Notes under the pieces: model-generated | The model's input: only the letters and a program-made list of their open reading frames with translations | Databases searched by the model: none | What the model was told of the DNA's origin: nothing | Program-made: the position numbers and the translations under genes | Source of the DNA: Thiohalocapsa sp. PB-PSB1 | GTDB lineage: Bacteria > Pseudomonadota > Gammaproteobacteria > Chromatiales > Chromatiaceae | Direction: 5' to 3' | Length of the DNA stretch: 64,000 nt | NCBI GenBank assembly: GCA_016745215.1 | Contig: CP050890.1 | Coordinates: forward strand, 2,418,001 to 2,482,000 | Part shown: one piece after another, positions 62,320 to 64,000 of the stretch | How positions within the stretch are numbered: position 1 is the stretch's first letter | How the letters are laid out: every line of letters starts with the position of its first letter

Positions 62320-62964
62320 TTACATGCGCTTATAGATGATGCGGCGGCCCTTACCAGTATCGCTTTCCAAGCCGACCCAACCGAGATTATCGTTGTACCA
62401 TAGGTCGATGGTGAGTTCATCGGTCTTCAGGGCATAGCGTTGGGCATTGACTGCACTGCCGTCTCCGATTTGGATGCGATCAGAGCCCTTGGGTTGTACC
62501 CGCACCTTTTCGAGATCACCGGTCTGTGGATTGAGCAGCCGGCGTTGGTCAAGGAAACTTTGGTCCCAATATGCGAAGGTCTTGATACAACCAGACATCT
62601 GTTCAGTTTCATCTCCGCGTTCGATGCGGAAGTTGTTACCGATACTGCTACCCTCCACCTGGGAGCGCTTACCATTGTCGTCGGTCCTGGCATCAATTTC
62701 AGTTAGGCAGCCGTCGCGGAATACCTCGTTGCTCGTATGACGGTAACGATAGGCATTAATGAACAGGAAGTCGACGTCAAACTCTGCACGGCTTGCTACT
62801 TGGGTGATGTCGCCGAGATCAGCGATGCGAAAGCTGTGTTCGCCGATTGGGCGATCGTCTAGGTATACCTGGAAGCGCAGTAACTGGCTGGCAGTCACTA
62901 GAGTTGATAGAGTCATGAGTATGGCGGCTATCATGCCATTGATGAAGTAGAATTTTTTAGTCAT
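62320..62964 (-). CDS. DUF6134-family exported protein
   Basis: A 214-residue protein with a signal peptide (FYFINGMIAAILMTLSTLVTAS). FQVYLDDRPIGEHSFRI, FDVDFLFINAYRYRHTSNEVF and LTIDLWYNDNLGWVGLESDTGKGRRIIYKRM are typical of DUF6134, beta-rich periplasmic proteins often found beside lipocalins. It ends 12 bp before the lipocalin start, so both are one transcription unit. Function unknown; a lipid-handling role is inferred from context. Confidence 0.82.
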   Translation of the reverse strand: MTKKFYFINGMIAAILMTLSTLVTASQLLRFQVYLDDRPIGEHSFRIADLGDITQVASRAEFDVDFLFINAYRYRHTSNEVFRDGCLTEIDARTDDNGKRSQVEGSSIGNNFRIERGDETEQMSGCIKTFAYWDQSFLDQRRLLNPQTGDLEKVRVQPKGSDRIQIGDGSAVNAQRYALKTDELTIDLWYNDNLGWVGLESDTGKGRRIIYKRM

Positions 62965-63036
62965 TTTGTCGATTTCCTTCGGCTGATGTATGGAATGGAG
63001 CGAGTCATGGTAATTTTGGAGGTGACTTTAGTTTTT

Positions 63037-63825
63037 TCAATGGTTAAGACTTATCGATCTAGGTGGACCGGGGAAGAAGGCATTGGTTTGCCGAATATAA
63101 TCCCGGTAGGCAGGACGGCGTTTAACGATGTCCCTTTCCAGCAAAGCGATACCGGAAACATGCAGTATTAGAAATGTCATTAGGATTGGCGACAAGATTG
63201 TCCACCAACCGCCAGTCGCAACGGCAAATAGATAGTAGGACCACCAGATGCAGGCCTCACCGAAATAATTAGGGTGACGAGTGTAGCGCCAGAGTCCTTG
63301 ATTAAAGACTTTTCCATAATTCGTAGGATTGGCTCTAAAGCTGGCCAATTGCTGATCACCAATCGCTTCGAAACCAAAGCCGATTAGCCATAGAATGACA
63401 GCGAATAGGTCGATCCAGTTTAATTCGGCACCACCAAGTAGGCTCGCCAGCAGAGAGAGTGATATGATCCAGGCCAGGATCGCCTGCAAACCGAATAAGC
63501 CGTAAAGCTGGTCAAGCCAGGATTTGGATTGATTTTCCGTATAATTTTCTTGATGTTGCCCATCCAGGGTCTTATCTCGATCACGTAGTAGAGTAAATAA
63601 TAGTAGCCGCACAGACCAGATCGACACCATAAATAGCACCAGTTGTGCACGCTCTCCTAGTGCTGGAGCCAGGCTCAAGTAGGTCATGGCCATGACGAGA
63701 AAAAAGATCGGCCAGATGGGGTCGACAATATTCACATCATGCTTAGCAATACTGATAAGCCAGGTCAAGATGGCAAGGGCGAGGGCAGCCACAAGGCCAG
63801 CTGCGTAGATTGTAAGATCAAACAT
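63037..63825 (-). CDS. DUF1295-family membrane protein (steroid 5-alpha-reductase-like)
   Basis: A 262-residue protein with six to seven membrane segments. The C-terminal GLWRYTRHPNYFGEACIWWSYYLFA and RRPAYRDYIRQTNAFFPGPP are the conserved parts of DUF1295 / steroid 5-alpha-reductase-like proteins. It is probably an NADPH-dependent reductase or methyltransferase-fold membrane enzyme acting on lipids. First visible gene of the DUF1295-DUF6134-lipocalin operon; cyclopropane-fatty-acid-synthase-type genes are often upstream, beyond the window. 63826-64000 shows no gene. Confidence 0.87.
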   Translation of the reverse strand: MFDLTIYAAGLVAALALAILTWLISIAKHDVNIVDPIWPIFFLVMAMTYLSLAPALGERAQLVLFMVSIWSVRLLLFTLLRDRDKTLDGQHQENYTENQSKSWLDQLYGLFGLQAILAWIISLSLLASLLGGAELNWIDLFAVILWLIGFGFEAIGDQQLASFRANPTNYGKVFNQGLWRYTRHPNYFGEACIWWSYYLFAVATGGWWTILSPILMTFLILHVSGIALLERDIVKRRPAYRDYIRQTNAFFPGPPRSISLNH

Positions 63826-64000
63826 GCACTTTGACCTTTATAGGCGAGTTGGTGGCTGAATTACATCCGTACCTGGTTTTGATTTGAGTTCTGAGTTAAG
63901 TCTTGATTTAATGGAGCAGTCCATGTAATTTGTCAGTCTGGCGATCATTTATAATAAGTTAGTAATTGGCTGGCGCAATGGTACGAATGTCTCTTTACTA

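Overview
The window looks like a chromosomal segment of a GC-rich gammaproteobacterium, probably a purple-sulfur or related Chromatiales lineage. That placement is inferred from gene families, the many REP/RAYT-type repeats, a PEP-CTERM protein and decayed four-helix-bundle (23S-IVP-like) repeats; no rRNA is present to confirm it.

Layout: (1) 0-12.1 kb is mostly core chromosome: a Gld-type ABC transporter operon, a hydantoinase/oxoprolinase, an IS4-type element inside a decayed repeat, an acyl-CoA desaturase, a thiolase, and the ribosomal genes rpmB-rpmG with their terminator. (2) 12.4-48.4 kb is a chromosomal integron. A long integron integrase (intI, 47.0-48.4 kb, + strand) reads away from an array of about 22 attC sites running leftward for roughly 34.5 kb, and almost all cassette genes lie on the - strand, as expected. 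Cassettes carry toxin-antitoxin pairs, a retropepsin-like protease, a TIR protein, a trypsin-like protease, a zincin-like protein, a VWA protein, a SPOR-domain protein, a PEP-CTERM protein and several unknown membrane or secreted proteins. Five cassettes of 1704-1705 bp each hold one nearly identical IS91-type HUH transposase gene, and a sixth holds a different HUH transposase. A 6.2 kb five-gene operon (P-type ATPase, NSAR/OSBS-like enolase, D-aminoacylase-like, GNAT, cysteine dioxygenase) also sits between two attC sites. (3) 48.5-53.0 kb is a second, shorter run of attC sites on the other side of intI, with an IS5-type element, an ORF-less group II intron, DUF4160/DUF2442 and a broken hicA next to hicB. 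(4) 53.3-56.3 kb holds a secreted cysteine-rich protein of unknown function bracketed by inverted copies of the decayed four-helix-bundle repeat. (5) 56.4-64 kb is core chromosome: cysteine-rich small domain protein, metK, a DUF4124-like protein, DUF4342, an alpha/beta hydrolase lipoprotein, and a lipocalin/DUF6134/DUF1295 operon.

How it works together: intI and attI (about 46.95 kb) form the platform that inserts cassettes, and toxin-antitoxin cassettes could stabilise the array. The repeated transposase cassettes show attC-flanked HUH transposase genes multiplying inside an integron. Two copies share the same inactivating deletion, which points to spread by integrase activity or duplication rather than by their own transposase. 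Several dispersed repeat families (a palindromic ~150 bp element in four copies, REP-like sequences, a ~125 bp palindromic element in two copies) have invaded and eroded the array and its borders.
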